Below are positions 6,897-16,376 of a DNA stretch of 64,000 nt, in pieces. The translations under genes were made by a program, and so were the position numbers. The DNA is from Alphaproteobacteria bacterium (GTDB taxonomy: Bacteria > Pseudomonadota > Alphaproteobacteria > Caulobacterales > Aquidulcibacteraceae), in the NCBI GenBank assembly GCA_018969015.1, contig JAGWZE010000003.1:62001-126000 (forward strand), given 5' to 3'. Position 1 is the first letter of the stretch, and each line of letters starts with the position of its first letter. The notes below the pieces were generated by a model. That model searched no databases and had not been told where the DNA came from. It saw only the letters and a list, made by a program, of their open reading frames with translations.

Positions 6897-7756
6897 GATT
6901 TGCCCTCGAGCCGCGCGATCAGGCTGGACGTATCCCAGCGCCGGCCGCCCATCGCCTGCACTTCCGCGTAAAACTGGTCGACGAGCGCGGTGACGGGGGC
7001 GCTGGCGCCGTTGCGGCGGGCCTCGTCGAGCACCAGGCCGAGGTCCTTGCGCATCCAGTCGACGGCGAAGCCGAAGTCGAACTTGCCGTCCACCATCGTG
7101 CGCCAGCGGTTCTCCATCTGCCAGGACTGCGCCGCGCCTTTCGAGATCGCGCCGATCACCACCTCGGGATCGAGCTCGGCCCGCTTGGCGAAATGCAGCG
7201 CCTCTGCGAGGCCCTGAACGACGCCGGCGATGCAGATCTGGTTGACCATCTTGGCCAATTGTCCGGACCCGGACGGCCCGATGCGCGTCACGGCGGCCGA
7301 ATAGGCCGCGAGGAACGGCCGCACCTTCTCCACCGCGGCCTCCTCGCCGCCGGCCATGACGGTAAGCCGCCCCGCTTCGGCGCCCGCCTGCCCGCCCGAG
7401 ACCGGCGCGTCGACGAAGGAGAGCCCGCGCTCGGCAGCCGCAGCCGCGAGCGTGCGCGCGATCTCCGCCGACGTCGTCGTGTGATCGACGATCACCGCGC
7501 CCGGGGGCAATGCGCTGGCGCCGGCCGCAAACACGCCCGCCACGTCGCGATCGTCGCCGACGCACAGAAACGCCGCCTCCGCGCCCGCGAACGCCTCCGC
7601 CACCGAAGCGCAGGCCCGCCCGCCATGCTCGGCGACCCAGGCGAGCGTCTTTTGCGGCGAGCGGTTGAACACCGAAAGCTCGTGCCCGGCCCGGGCCAGA
7701 TGCCGCGCCATCGGCCCGCCCATCACGCCGAGCCCCACGAACGCAAGCTTCGCCAT
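6893..7756 (-). CDS. NAD(P)-dependent beta-hydroxyacid dehydrogenase (HIBADH family)
   Basis: This 287-residue enzyme has the Rossmann motif GLGVMGGPMA at the N-terminus, the substrate motif DAPVSGGQAGA, and the catalytic lysine in SGQLAKMVNQ. These define 3-hydroxyisobutyrate dehydrogenase relatives, which oxidise 3-hydroxy acids or reduce semialdehydes with NAD(P). The residue after the Rossmann strand is Asn-Arg (FNRSP), which favours NADPH. The substrate is unknown. It starts three bases after the flavin reductase stop and overlaps the next gene, so the three are probably one operon. Confidence 0.9.
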   Translation of the reverse strand: MAKLAFVGLGVMGGPMARHLARAGHELSVFNRSPQKTLAWVAEHGGRACASVAEAFAGAEAAFLCVGDDRDVAGVFAAGASALPPGAVIVDHTTTSAEIARTLAAAAAERGLSFVDAPVSGGQAGAEAGRLTVMAGGEEAAVEKVRPFLAAYSAAVTRIGPSGSGQLAKMVNQICIAGVVQGLAEALHFAKRAELDPEVVIGAISKGAAQSWQMENRWRTMVDGKFDFGFAVDWMRKDLGLVLDEARRNGASAPVTALVDQFYAEVQAMGGRRWDTSSLIARLEGKS

Positions 7757-7759
7757 CGC

Positions 7760-8236
7760 CTAGACCTCCGGTTGCGGCGCGCGCCCGTAGCGGCCGCGGA
7801 AATAGGTCAGCCCGTCGCCGGTGCGGACGTCGAAGCCCACGACCTCGCCGACGACGACGAGATGATCGCCCATGGTCGTGGTCTTCCAGGTGCGGCAGGC
7901 GAAATGCGCAAGCGCGCCCGGCAGCAGCGGCGCGCCCTCCGGGCCGTCCAGCGTCTCCCCCGGTTCGATCGCATGCCCGCCCTGCCGCGCGAGGCGGCTG
8001 GCGATTTCCTGCTGGTCGGGCGCGAGCACGCTCAGCCCCCAGACCTTGGCCTCGGAAAAGGCGGCGTAGCGGTCGGAGCGATCGTCCAGACACCAGAGCA
8101 CCAGGCGCGGCGCGAGCGACACCGAGGTGAACGAGTTGATCGTGATCCCGCTCACCGCCTCGCCCGTCCGCGTGGCGACCACGCAAACCCCGGTCGCGAA
8201 GCATCCGAGCGCCTGCCGATAGGCTTTGTCGTCCAT
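7760..8236 (-). CDS. flavin reductase family protein
   Basis: The 158-residue protein shows the flavin-reductase fold of the NtaB/HpaC/DIM6 type: FATGVCVVATRTG, then SGITINSFTSVSLAPRLVLWC, where the conserved Asn-Ser-Phe-Thr-Ser-Val-Ser segment binds the FMN phosphate. Such enzymes supply reduced flavin to a partner monooxygenase, or reduce flavin on their own. No monooxygenase gene is adjacent. ATG 8236 follows a GAGGATGGA ribosome-binding site and is preferred to the ATG 14 codons upstream. Confidence 0.88.
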   Translation of the reverse strand: MDDKAYRQALGCFATGVCVVATRTGEAVSGITINSFTSVSLAPRLVLWCLDDRSDRYAAFSEAKVWGLSVLAPDQQEIASRLARQGGHAIEPGETLDGPEGAPLLPGALAHFACRTWKTTTMGDHLVVVGEVVGFDVRTGDGLTYFRGRYGRAPQPEV

Positions 8237-8333
8237 TCCATCCTCGTCGCACGCGTCGCCCGGTCCGGGCTCGGACACGTGATGTTAACGGCGCTGCGCC
8301 ATTGTCCGCCTGTCCAGAACGGATCGAGCGAAT

Positions 8334-9245
8334 ATGGCTGCCGGCGCCAATACGGCCCCCATCGTCATCAAGAAGGTCAAGAAGGTATCCGGGGGCGGCC
8401 ACCATGGCGGCGCCTGGAAGGTGGCTTACGCCGACTTCGTGACCGCCATGATGGCGTTCTTCTTGTTGATGTGGCTCATCAATACAACCAGCCCAGAACA
8501 AAAACGCGGCATCGCCGACTTTTTCGCCCCGGCCAGCGTCTCGCAGACGACCAGCGGTTCGGGCGGCATTCTCGCCGGCACGGCGCTCGCTGAATCCGGC
8601 GTTCGCCATGGCGAGGGCGCGCCCGTCGTGATGCGGTCCACCGGCCCGAGCGAGGCCGAAGACCCCGCCGCAAAATCCAATCCCGAACAGGCCTCCGGCC
8701 AGCTCGAGCCGAGCACGGACGCCCTCTCCCGCGCGAAGGCGCTCCGGGAGGACACCCAGTTCGACAAGGCCGAGCAGTCGATCCGCCAGGCCATCCAGGA
8801 CCTTCCGGACATCGCCGAGCTCTCGAAAAACGTCCTCATGGAGAAGACGCCCGAGGGCCTGCGCATCCAGATCGTCGATCAGGAAGGCCGCTCGATGTTC
8901 TCGCCTGGCGAGGCGCGGTTGACCGAACGGGCCCAGCGCCTGATCGCCGCCGTCTCCGGCGTGATCCTGGACATGCCGAACCGCGTCTCGATCAGCGGCC
9001 ACACCGACATGAGCGCCCCGCCCCGCAAGGGCTACTCGAACTGGGAGCTGTCCTCGGACCGCGCCAATTCCGCGCGCAAGATCCTGTCGGCCAACGGCGT
9101 GCCGGAAGACCGGATCTACCAGGTCTCGGGCAAGGCCGATTCGGAGCCGCTGTTCCCCGATGACCCCACCGCGCCCGGGAATCGCCGCATCTCGATCACG
9201 CTTCTGCGCGAGGCGCCGGCCCTGCCGCCCGGCCACGGGCTCTGA
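8334..9245 (+). CDS. motB: flagellar motor stator protein MotB
   Basis: This 303-residue inner-membrane protein forms the proton-driven flagellar stator with MotA. A single N-terminal membrane helix carries the essential proton-binding Asp, D34, in KVAYADFVTAMMAFFLLMWL. A flexible linker leads to an OmpA-like peptidoglycan-binding domain at about residues 170-295, with SISGHTDMS and NWELSSDRANSARK. No motA lies in the window, although the two are often adjacent. The basic N-terminus (KKVKKVSGGGHHGG) is cytoplasmic. The presence of the gene implies a motile life stage. Confidence 0.95.
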   Translation: MAAGANTAPIVIKKVKKVSGGGHHGGAWKVAYADFVTAMMAFFLLMWLINTTSPEQKRGIADFFAPASVSQTTSGSGGILAGTALAESGVRHGEGAPVVMRSTGPSEAEDPAAKSNPEQASGQLEPSTDALSRAKALREDTQFDKAEQSIRQAIQDLPDIAELSKNVLMEKTPEGLRIQIVDQEGRSMFSPGEARLTERAQRLIAAVSGVILDMPNRVSISGHTDMSAPPRKGYSNWELSSDRANSARKILSANGVPEDRIYQVSGKADSEPLFPDDPTAPGNRRISITLLREAPALPPGHGL

Positions 9246-9366
9246 GGAACCGCCGTTTGGCCGCTTTGGCCCGCCCGCTGTGCGCGATCTGCGCTCCTGA
9301 GGGGAACGACGCTTGACGCGGCGGGCACGCGCCTGGGAGCATGGGCTTCCCGGCGTGAGGCGAACC

Positions 9367-10122
9367 TTGACCCGCCAGTTCTCGAGCAAGCAGCTGCGGT
9401 TCTACCTGACGGCCCCGTCGGCCTGCCCGTATCTGCCTGACCGGAAGGAACGCAAGGTGTTCACGAGCCTCGATGGCCCGGACGCCCTGGCGCTCAACGA
9501 CGCGCTCACCCATGCCGGCTTCCGTCGCTCGCAGAACATCGCCTACCGCCCGGCGTGCGAGGGCTGCGACGCCTGCGTCTCCGCCCGCATCCCGGTGAAG
9601 GCGTTCGACCTGACGAAGCGCTGGCGCCGCGTGCTGACGAAGAACGGCGACCTCACCCGCGCCATGCGCCCGCCCGAGGCGACGGAGGAGCAGTTCTGGC
9701 TCCTGCGCCGCTACCTCACCACCCGCCACGCCGGCGGCGGCATGGCCGACATGACCCTGCTCGACTACGCGGCGATGGTGGAGGAGACGTCCGTGCGCTC
9801 GCACGTGATCGAGTATCGCCGCGCCGGCGCCGACCCAAACGGCGTCGAGGGCGAGGACGACCTGATCGCCGCCGCCCTGGTCGACGTGATCGCCGATGGA
9901 CTCTCCCTCGTCTATTCGTTCTTCGACGTCCGCGAGAACGCCCGCAGCCTCGGCTCGTTCATGATCCTGGACCACATCGCCCAGGCCGCCGCCGCGGGCC
10001 TGCCCTATGTCTATCTCGGCTACTGGGTCCAGGGCTCGGACAAGATGGGCTACAAAGGCGACTTCCGCCCGCTGGAGCTGCTGCGCGGCGGGGAGTGGCG
10101 GCGGGTGGAGGACGCGGGCTGA
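9367..10122 (+). CDS. bpt: aspartate/glutamate leucyl(arginyl)transferase
   Basis: This 251-residue enzyme transfers leucine (or arginine) from tRNA to the N-terminal Asp or Glu of proteins and so marks them for ClpAP via the N-end rule. The cysteine cluster CEGCDAC (Cys-x-x-Cys-x-x-Cys) and the block YLGYWVQGSDKMGYKGDFRPLE are diagnostic of the bacterial Bpt/Ate fold. I chose TTG 9367 because homologues start with a Thr-Arg-Gln-Phe segment, and a GAGG lies six bases upstream. A GTG at 9355 and a TTG at 9313 are alternatives. The gene stands alone, downstream of motB. Confidence 0.92.
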   Translation: MTRQFSSKQLRFYLTAPSACPYLPDRKERKVFTSLDGPDALALNDALTHAGFRRSQNIAYRPACEGCDACVSARIPVKAFDLTKRWRRVLTKNGDLTRAMRPPEATEEQFWLLRRYLTTRHAGGGMADMTLLDYAAMVEETSVRSHVIEYRRAGADPNGVEGEDDLIAAALVDVIADGLSLVYSFFDVRENARSLGSFMILDHIAQAAAAGLPYVYLGYWVQGSDKMGYKGDFRPLELLRGGEWRRVEDAG

Positions 10123-10257
10123 GGTCACAAGTCCAGCGTCGGCGTTCGTCTCTCAGGCTCCCGATCTCACAGCGGCGTCCTCGATGCCGCCGAGCCCGCG
10201 CCTGATGACGTGACGCCACGTCGCGAGTAAAATGCCGTCCTCACAAGGAAGCGCCCC

Positions 10258-10533
10258 ATGAGCGACGCCGTCGGTCCCGACGATCTCGTCCTGTGCGTCA
10301 ACGCCGCCCCGAACCACGTCACCGGCGAGCCGGTGCCGCTCGTGGCGGGCGAGACCTACCGCGTGCTCGACGTCCTGCCCTTCGCCTGCCCCTGCGGCCG
10401 GGGCGACGCCCTGCTCGACGTCGGCATCGCCTTCGCCTGGTGCCAGACGCGGTTCCGCCTTCTGCCGAAACCGAAGTTCAAGGCGAAAGAGCGCGAGCTT
10501 TCGACGCCGAAGGAGATCGTGAAGGTGCGCTGA
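10258..10533 (+). CDS. small protein of unknown function with a CPCG motif
   Basis: This 91-residue protein has a clear ribosome-binding site (AAGGAAG) and a plausible ATG. It starts with a beta-rich segment, DLVLCVNAAP, followed by LVAGETYRVLDVLPFACPCGRGDALLDVG and CQTRFRLLPKPKF. The pattern LVxGxxYxVxDV...RFRxLP resembles short phage and plasmid proteins that form a small SH3-like barrel. CPCG plus another Cys before and after could hold a metal. The basic tail (KFKAKERELS) may be disordered. I do not recognise a family with confidence. Confidence 0.6.
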   Translation: MSDAVGPDDLVLCVNAAPNHVTGEPVPLVAGETYRVLDVLPFACPCGRGDALLDVGIAFAWCQTRFRLLPKPKFKAKERELSTPKEIVKVR

Positions 10534-10556
10534 GTTGCGACCTTCCCGAAAGAGGA

Positions 10557-11621
10557 TCAGCCCCAGGGGCCCGATCGCGGCGGCGCGGATACGGCGGCGG
10601 GCGCCGGCGCGGTCGCGCCCGAATCCCTCCCGCCCGCATAGGTGACGAGCGCGGCGATGCGCTTCTCGATCGGCGGGTGCGTGGCGAACAGGTCCGCGAC
10701 GCCCGCCGAGGCGTTCTCGATGAACATCTCGCGCACTTCGGACGGGGCATTCTCCATCCGCGCATTGCCGGAGATCTTGCGCAGCGCGCGGATCAGCGCG
10801 TCGGGGTCTTTCGTCAGCTCCACCGCGCCGGCGTCGGCCAGAAACTCGCGGTTGCGCGACAGCGTGAAGCGGATCACGACCGCCAGCGCATAGGCAAGCG
10901 CGATGCAGGCGAGCGCCACGACGATCGCGATGATCGCCGCCCCGCCCCCGCCGCCGCCGCTGCTCGAATTGCGGTCCGAGCGGCGCGACCCGCCGCCCGA
11001 CCATCCGAACCCGGAGCGAAACACGCCCCGGAAGATCAGCTCGAACACGAACGAGAAGATGCCCACGAAGATCACCGCGATGACGAGCATGCGCGCGTCC
11101 TTGTTGCGGATGTGGGTGAGTTCATGCGCGAGCACCGCCTCCAGCTCGGCGTCGTCGAGGGTCTCCATCAGGCCGCGCGTGACGGTGACGGTGTAGCGCC
11201 CCTCGTGCAGGCCGCTGGCATAGGCGTTCAACGCCCCGGTCTCGATGATGCGCAGCGTCGGCGTGCGCAGGCCACGCGAGATGCAGAGGTTTTCGAGGAG
11301 GGTGTAGAGCCGCGGCTCGTCCGTGCGCTCGACGGCGTGCGCGCCAAGCGAGGCGTCGAGCATCGTCTGGTAGAACAGGAAAGCGATCCCGAACCACACG
11401 GCCGCGCCGACGATCGCCCAGGGCCAGGCCGTCGTGAGCGCCTGGGCCGCCCACACGAACGGCGCCGAGATCGGCGCGCCGTCGTCCATCGCCAGCGCCG
11501 CGAAGCCCAGGGACAGGCCGTAGGTAAGCAGAGCAAGGAGAACCGGAAACCCCGCCAGCAGGAAAAGCGAGCGGAGATTGTTGTTCCAGATATGAGTGCG
11601 GAGGCCGTAGGCGCGGAACAT
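10557..11621 (-). CDS. M48-family membrane zinc metalloprotease (HtpX-like)
   Basis: This 354-residue integral membrane protease has the zinc motif HELTH in VLAHELTHIRNKD and the third ligand Glu in NREFLADAGAVELT. Two N-terminal helices (about residues 18-45 and 60-90) and two central helices surround a glycine/serine-rich loop (GGSRRSD...SSSGGGGGGAA). HtpX-like enzymes degrade damaged membrane proteins at the cytoplasmic face. It lies 38 bases after lemA, and the LemA-M48 pairing is widespread. A proline/alanine tail follows the catalytic domain. AAGGGG lies upstream of the ATG. Confidence 0.92.
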   Translation of the reverse strand: MFRAYGLRTHIWNNNLRSLFLLAGFPVLLALLTYGLSLGFAALAMDDGAPISAPFVWAAQALTTAWPWAIVGAAVWFGIAFLFYQTMLDASLGAHAVERTDEPRLYTLLENLCISRGLRTPTLRIIETGALNAYASGLHEGRYTVTVTRGLMETLDDAELEAVLAHELTHIRNKDARMLVIAVIFVGIFSFVFELIFRGVFRSGFGWSGGGSRRSDRNSSSGGGGGGAAIIAIVVALACIALAYALAVVIRFTLSRNREFLADAGAVELTKDPDALIRALRKISGNARMENAPSEVREMFIENASAGVADLFATHPPIEKRIAALVTYAGGRDSGATAPAPAAVSAPPRSGPWG

Positions 11622-11659
11622 CGCGGCGCCCCTTCAAGCCGCGCCGGAGCGCGGCGCGC

Positions 11660-12229
11660 TTAGCCGAACTTCACCTGCGGCGCCTGGTCGAGCGTCGCGC
11701 GGCCTTCTTCGCCGACGTCGAAGAACTCCTTCTGGCCGAAGCCCATCGGGCCCGCGATCAGAACCGCCGGAAACTGCTGGATGCCGGTGTTGTACTCGCT
11801 GACGGCGTTGTTGAAGAAGCGACGCGCCGCCGCGAGCTTGTTCTCGACGTCCTGCAACGAGGCCATCAGCTGCTGGAAGTTCGTGTTGGCCTTGAGGTCC
11901 GGATAGGCCTCCGCCACCACCATGAGCCGGCTCAGCGCACCCGTGAGCACGCCCTCGGCCTCGGCCTGCGCATGCACGCCGCCGCGCGCCGAGACCGCCT
12001 GGTTGCGGGCCTGGATCACCGCGTCGAGCGTCTCGCGCTCGTGCGTGGCGTACGCCTTCACCGTCTCGACGAGGTTGGGGATCAGGTCGTGGCGCTGCTT
12101 CAGCTGGACGTCGACGTCGGCGAAGGCCTGGTTACAGGTCTGCCGCAGGGCGACCAGCCGGTTGTAGATGCCGACGATGATCAGCAAGCCGACGACGAGA
12201 ACGATCAGGACGATGACGCCCAGGGTCAT
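11660..12229 (-). CDS. lemA: LemA family membrane protein
   Basis: This 189-residue protein has one N-terminal membrane helix (residues 3-22) and then a long four-helix bundle. The blocks IYNRLVALRQ, NQAFADVDVQLKQRHDLIPNLVETVKAYA and RFFNNAVSEYNTGIQQFP are characteristic of LemA. The function is not known in detail. It is usually found with an M48 protease, as here, and is thought to be a partner or substrate. The ATG has a GGAGAG ribosome-binding site. The two genes form an operon read toward lower coordinates. Confidence 0.93.
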   Translation of the reverse strand: MTLGVIVLIVLVVGLLIIVGIYNRLVALRQTCNQAFADVDVQLKQRHDLIPNLVETVKAYATHERETLDAVIQARNQAVSARGGVHAQAEAEGVLTGALSRLMVVAEAYPDLKANTNFQQLMASLQDVENKLAAARRFFNNAVSEYNTGIQQFPAVLIAGPMGFGQKEFFDVGEEGRATLDQAPQVKFG

Positions 12230-12336
12230 GGAAGCTCTCCGGTTTCCCGCCTTCTAGCCTGCTTTGGCCCAGCGGTCATCCTGAGGCGTGGGTGCGGCGC
12301 AATAGAGGCGGGCGGCGGGATGGCGAAGCATCATAG

Positions 12337-12464
12337 CCCTCCCCCAGCGGGGGAGGGTTGGGAGGGGGAGACGGACGCGTCTTCGGCATGACGGAAGGCG
12401 ACGCGAACCGGAAGTCGCCGTGCGTGCTCTCCCCACCCCTTCACCCCTGCCCGCTGGGGAGGGG
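12337..12464. repeat. palindromic intergenic repeat (family B)
   Basis: A 9-base stem CCCTCCCCC/GGGGGAGGG (12337-12345, 12349-12357) with an AGC loop is followed by TTGGGAGGGGGAGACGG. A distal arm at 12429-12464 (CTCCCCACCCC, CCCGCTGGGGAGGGG) is complementary to it. The same hairpin and flank occur at 53710. The element sits between lemA and the parC stop. Confidence 0.75.
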
Positions 12465-12474
12465 AACTTTGGCG

Positions 12475-14727
12475 CTATTCGCCTCGGAAACGACCCGACC
12501 GGGCAAAGCCGCGCGGCGCGACGAGGCCCGCTCCGGCCCGCTTGCCGAGATAGTCCCGCCACTCCGGGATCGTCCGCGTGCGGCCCGATCCGTCGAGCCA
12601 GGTCAGGCCGTCGGTAGCGGCGAACGTCACGGCGTCGGCGAGGCCGCCATCCTTGAAGCTCTGCAGCTTGACGCCCTTGCCCCGCGGCATCTCCGGCAGC
12701 TCGTCGCGCGGGAAGACGAGGATCTTGCGGTTCTCGCCGATCGTGGCGACGTGGTCGCCCGCGACCTGCACGCACACGAGCGCCTCGCTGTCGGCGACGT
12801 TGAGCACCTGCTTGCCGGCGCGCTTGGTGGCGACGAGTTCGTCCTCGGAGACGATGAACCCATAGCCGTCGCGGCTCGCGAGCAGGCGCTTCGCGCCGGG
12901 TTTCAAGGCGAAGAGTTCGATGATCGCGGCGCCCTCGTCGAGTTCGATCATCAGCCGGATCGGCTCGCCCATGCCGCGCCCGCCGGGCAGCTTGTCGGCG
13001 CCGAGCGTGAAGGCGCGGCCGTCAGCGGCGAAGGCGATGATCTTGTCCGTGGTCTCCGCCTTCACGACGAACGCGGCGGCGTCGCCTTCCTTGAACTTCA
13101 GGCTCGAGATGTCTTCCGTGTGGCCCTTGAGCGCGCGGATCCAGCCCTTCTCCGAAAGCACCACGGTGATCGGCTCGCGCACGATGAAGGCTTCGATGTC
13201 GATCTCGGGCGCGGCCGGCGCATCGGTGAGCGTGGAGCGGCGCGCGCCCCATTTGCTGGCGGGGCCGAACGCCTCGCGCGCGGCGCGCAGCTGATCGGCG
13301 ATCTTGGCCCACTGCTCCGCGGCGCTCGCGAGCAGCTTCTTGAGCGCGCTCTGTTCCTTCTTGAGCGCGGTTTCCTCGCGCCGCAGCTCCATCTCCTCAA
13401 GCTTGCGCAACTGGCGCAGGCGCGTGTTGAGGATCGATTCCGCCTGCGTCTCGGAAAGTTCGAACCGCTCGATCAGCTTGGGCTTCGGCTCGTCTTCCGT
13501 GCGGATGATGCGGATCACCTCGTCCAGATTGAGGTAGACGATCATCAGGCCCGAAAGCACTTCGAGGCGCGCCGCGATCTTCTCCAGGCGGAAGCGCGAG
13601 CGCCGTTGCAGCACAACGCGCTGGTGATCCAGCCACGACTGCAGCGCCTCTTTCAGGCTCATGACGCGCGGAATCTGGTGCGCGTCGAGCACGTTCATGT
13701 TGAGCGGGATGCGCGTCTCGAGTTCCGAGAGCTTGAACAGGCTCTCCATCAGCACGGCGGGCTCGACGGTGCGGCTCTTGGGTTCGAGCACGATGCGCAC
13801 GGTCTCGGCGCTCTCGTCGCGCACGTCGCCCAAGAGCGGCGCCTTCTTCTGCTCGATGAGATCGGCGAGTCCCTGGATGAGCTTGGCCTTCTGCACCTGA
13901 TAGGGAATTTCCGTGACGATCACCCGCCACTGGCCGCGGCCGAGGTCTTCGGTCTCCCAGCGCGCGCGCACGCGGAAGCCGCCGCGGCCCGTCGCGTAGG
14001 CCTCGCGGATGGAGGCTTTCGGCTCGATCAGAAGGCCGCCCGTGGGAAAGTCCGGACCCGGAACATGCTCGAGCAGATCGTCGACGGTGGCGTCCGGCTT
14101 CTCGATCAGCAGCAGCGAAGCGTCGATCAGCTCGGCGGCGTTGTGCGGGGGGATGGACGTCGCCATGCCGACCGCGATGCCCGCGGCGCCGTTGGCGAGC
14201 AGGTTCGGGAACGCCGCCGGCAGGACGACGGGCTCCTTGTCGAGGCCGTCATAGGTGGGGCGGAAATCGACGGCGTCCTCGTCGATGCCGTCGAGCAGCG
14301 CCTCGGCGGCGCGCGTCAGCCGGCTTTCGGTGTAGCGCATCGCCGCCGGGTTATCGCCGTCGATGTTGCCGAAATTGCCCTGGCCGTCGATCAGCGGGTA
14401 GCGGACGGTGAAGTCCTGCGCGAGGCGCACGAGCGCGTCGTAGATCGCCGAATCGCCGTGCGGGTGGAAACGGCCCATGACGTCGCCGACGACGCGGGCG
14501 CACTTCTTGAACGCCGAATCCGGATCGAGATTGAGCTCGCGCATCGCGTAGAGCACGCGCCGATGCACGGGCTTGAGGCCGTCGCGCACGTCCGGCAGCG
14601 CCCGGCTCGTGATCGTGGAGAGCGCATAGGCGAGGTACCGCTTCGACAGCGCCTCGTCCAAGGTCTCGTCGATGATGCGGCCCGGCTCCTCGCCGCCTGG
14701 CGGGTCGAGCGTCAGATCGTCGGCCAT
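12475..14727 (-). CDS. parC: DNA topoisomerase IV subunit A
   Basis: The 750-residue protein is the DNA-breaking subunit of topoisomerase IV, which decatenates daughter chromosomes with ParE. The winged-helix region [23 protein letters not shown] and the catalytic tyrosine in [11 protein letters not shown] are intact. The C-terminal beta-propeller lacks the GyrA box (QRRGGKG) seen in gyrA at 42.8 kb, and the length matches ParC (about 750) rather than GyrA (about 900). AAGGAGAG precedes the ATG. The parE gene is not in the window. Confidence 0.95.
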   Translation of the reverse strand: MADDLTLDPPGGEEPGRIIDETLDEALSKRYLAYALSTITSRALPDVRDGLKPVHRRVLYAMRELNLDPDSAFKKCARVVGDVMGRFHPHGDSAIYDALVRLAQDFTVRYPLIDGQGNFGNIDGDNPAAMRYTESRLTRAAEALLDGIDEDAVDFRPTYDGLDKEPVVLPAAFPNLLANGAAGIAVGMATSIPPHNAAELIDASLLLIEKPDATVDDLLEHVPGPDFPTGGLLIEPKASIREAYATGRGGFRVRARWETEDLGRGQWRVIVTEIPYQVQKAKLIQGLADLIEQKKAPLLGDVRDESAETVRIVLEPKSRTVEPAVLMESLFKLSELETRIPLNMNVLDAHQIPRVMSLKEALQSWLDHQRVVLQRRSRFRLEKIAARLEVLSGLMIVYLNLDEVIRIIRTEDEPKPKLIERFELSETQAESILNTRLRQLRKLEEMELRREETALKKEQSALKKLLASAAEQWAKIADQLRAAREAFGPASKWGARRSTLTDAPAAPEIDIEAFIVREPITVVLSEKGWIRALKGHTEDISSLKFKEGDAAAFVVKAETTDKIIAFAADGRAFTLGADKLPGGRGMGEPIRLMIELDEGAAIIELFALKPGAKRLLASRDGYGFIVSEDELVATKRAGKQVLNVADSEALVCVQVAGDHVATIGENRKILVFPRDELPEMPRGKGVKLQSFKDGGLADAVTFAATDGLTWLDGSGRTRTIPEWRDYLGKRAGAGLVAPRGFARSGRFRGE

Positions 14728-14889
14728 TCTGGCTCTCCTTCAACCGCGGGGACATAGGCAGAGTCGGGCGGCTGGCGCTAGGGCCGCGGCGCAGCGGCCG
14801 CGACGGAGCCCACGAGTCGGCTGCGCCCGGACGCCCGTTGAGCCCCGTGCCGCCTCGGCGCATGGTCCACGCAGCGGCGGAGGCGCGCG

Positions 14890-15696
14890 ATGCATCAGGG
14901 GCTGGGCCCGAAAATCGGCGACGGCGCGACGGCTGACGTCCATGCCTGGGCATCCGGCCAGATCGTCAAGCTGTACAAGCCCGGCGTGCCGCGCGCCGTC
15001 AGCATCCACGAGGCGCGAATGACGCGGGCGGTTCGCGCCGCCGGCGTTCAGGCGCCGGACGTGATCGACGACGTGACGATCGATGGGCGCATCGCCCTGG
15101 TGATGACGCGCTTCGACGGGCCGACGCTGATGCAGCTCACCAAGGACAAGTCTGTCTCGTACGCCGAGGCCGGCGACGTCCTCGCCGCGTGCCTGCGCGC
15201 GGTGCACGCGGCGGCGCCGCCGCCCGATGTGCCGCGCCTGCGGGACTACCTGGCGCACACCCTGCGCCACGCCCGTGCGCCGCTGCCGCCGCGCATCGAC
15301 TCCGGTCTCCTTGCCCTGATCGATGATCTGCCGCCGGACGCCGGCCTCTGCCATGGCGATCCCAATCCCGGCAACGTCATCATGACGCCGGACGGGCCGC
15401 GGCTCATCGACTGGGTCGCTACGGTGCGCGCCGAGCCGGCCTATGACCTTGCCAGCGCGCAGGTGCTGTTGACGGAACTCGCCCCGCTCGTCGCTGACGA
15501 TCCGGAGCGCCCCCGCGCGGTGAACGCGGCGCTGCAGTCCGCTTATGCGCGGCGATCGGGCATGACGCCTGAGGCGCTGGCGGCGGCGATGACGCCATTC
15601 CTCCCCGTCGTGCGTGCGCTCGCCCTGCTGGGCGGCGCGGTCCCGGCGCTGGCGGCGACGCTGACGGCGCGGTTGGAGCGGGATTTCCCCGAGTAG
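14890..15696 (+). CDS. phosphotransferase of the aminoglycoside/choline kinase fold
   Basis: This 268-residue protein has the Brenner motif of the APH/choline-kinase superfamily, CHGDPNPGNVIM, followed by the metal-binding LIDWVATVRAEPAYDLA. The N-terminal lobe is short, with KLYKPGVP supplying a likely ATP-site lysine. Proteins of this group phosphorylate small alcohols, sugars or antibiotics, and the substrate is unknown. The WVATV segment differs from the usual Trp-Glu and may affect metal binding. A GGAGG lies six bases before the ATG. It is divergent from parC. Confidence 0.85.
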   Translation: MHQGLGPKIGDGATADVHAWASGQIVKLYKPGVPRAVSIHEARMTRAVRAAGVQAPDVIDDVTIDGRIALVMTRFDGPTLMQLTKDKSVSYAEAGDVLAACLRAVHAAAPPPDVPRLRDYLAHTLRHARAPLPPRIDSGLLALIDDLPPDAGLCHGDPNPGNVIMTPDGPRLIDWVATVRAEPAYDLASAQVLLTELAPLVADDPERPRAVNAALQSAYARRSGMTPEALAAAMTPFLPVVRALALLGGAVPALAATLTARLERDFPE

Positions 15697-15784
15697 CGCC
15701 GCCAAGGCCAAACCGCGCTCCGACACCCCGCGATGCGGCGGCTTCCGCTCCCTTCTCACGCGGCGCGCCCGGTCCCCGCAGGGC

Positions 15785-15813
15785 TTGACGTAATTATTGT
15801 GGGACAATAATTT
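15785..15813 (+). promoter_or_regulatory. promoter of the DUF2975-XRE operon
   Basis: TTGACG (15785-15790) and TAATTT (15808-15813) are separated by exactly 17 bases, a good sigma70-type arrangement. The whole spacer and the -10 are AT-rich in an otherwise GC-rich region. A perfect palindrome occupies them (next entry). Confidence 0.7.
15792..15812. promoter_or_regulatory. palindromic operator inside the promoter spacer
   Basis: AATTATTGT and ACAATAATT (15792-15800 and 15804-15812) form a perfect 9-base inverted repeat around GGG. The site covers the promoter spacer and most of the -10, so a bound repressor would block RNA polymerase. The XRE protein encoded two genes downstream is the natural candidate. 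The T-run after it (15811-15818) could suggest a terminator, but the stem is AT-rich and it lies immediately ahead of a gene. Confidence 0.65.
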
Positions 15814-15842
15814 TTTTTCGAGTTGCTTGAGGGGACCCGTCC

Positions 15843-16376
15843 ATGACCGATGCCATCGCCGTCCCACTCGCACGCGCCCAGACCCTGGCGGCCGGCGCCG
15901 CGACCGTTGCGGTGGTGGGTGCGGGCCTCGTGGCGCTCGGTGCGTTGGCCGGAGGGAGCGCGCCCCTCGTCACGGCGCTGCGCACCCAGGAGGTCACGCT
16001 CGACCTGAAGGGCATGGCGGCGTTCGCAAGCGCGATCGGCGTGTTCACGCTGCTGGCTCTGCCTGGGCTTCTGCTGGCGGGCGCACTCCTGGATCTCAGC
16101 AAGGTGCTCGACGACTTCGGCAAGGGGCAGGTCTTCACGCTGACGGCGAGCGCACATTTGCGGAAGGCGGGCGAAGGCGCGCTCTGGGCGCTGGCGTTCA
16201 AGGTCGTCGCCACACCGACGATCGTCAGCTGGATCACCCACGAAGGGCGCGGCGTCATCTGGAAGATCGAGGCGTTCGACATCGGCCTCATCGCGTTCGC
16301 CGCCGCGATCGTGGTGCTGGGACGCGTGCTCGAGGCTGCTGCGCAGATCAAGTCCGACAACGATCAGATCGTCTGA
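15843..16376 (+). CDS. DUF2975-type membrane protein
   Basis: This 177-residue protein has four predicted membrane helices, at about residues 17-38, 58-82, 115-133 and 145-165. The layout (VFTLLALPGLLLAGALLDLSKVLDDFGKGQVFTLTASAHLRKAG between helices two and three) is typical of DUF2975 proteins, which have a conserved FxxGxxFtxxxaxxLrxxG block. Function is unknown. In Bacillus and other genera these genes commonly sit directly before a YozG-like Cro/XRE regulator, as here. GAGGGG precedes the ATG. The stop overlaps the next ATG (TGATG), so the two are coupled. Confidence 0.8.
   Translation: MTDAIAVPLARAQTLAAGAATVAVVGAGLVALGALAGGSAPLVTALRTQEVTLDLKGMAAFASAIGVFTLLALPGLLLAGALLDLSKVLDDFGKGQVFTLTASAHLRKAGEGALWALAFKVVATPTIVSWITHEGRGVIWKIEAFDIGLIAFAAAIVVLGRVLEAAAQIKSDNDQIV

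Noticed and set aside
12358-14757. A 799-codon open frame antisense to parC
   Set aside because: Covered completely by ParC motifs; no independent coding evidence.
15792-15818. A hairpin plus T-run that could be a terminator
   Set aside because: The stem is AT-rich and weak, the site lies between a -35 and -10, and a gene begins 25 bases later, so an operator is more likely.
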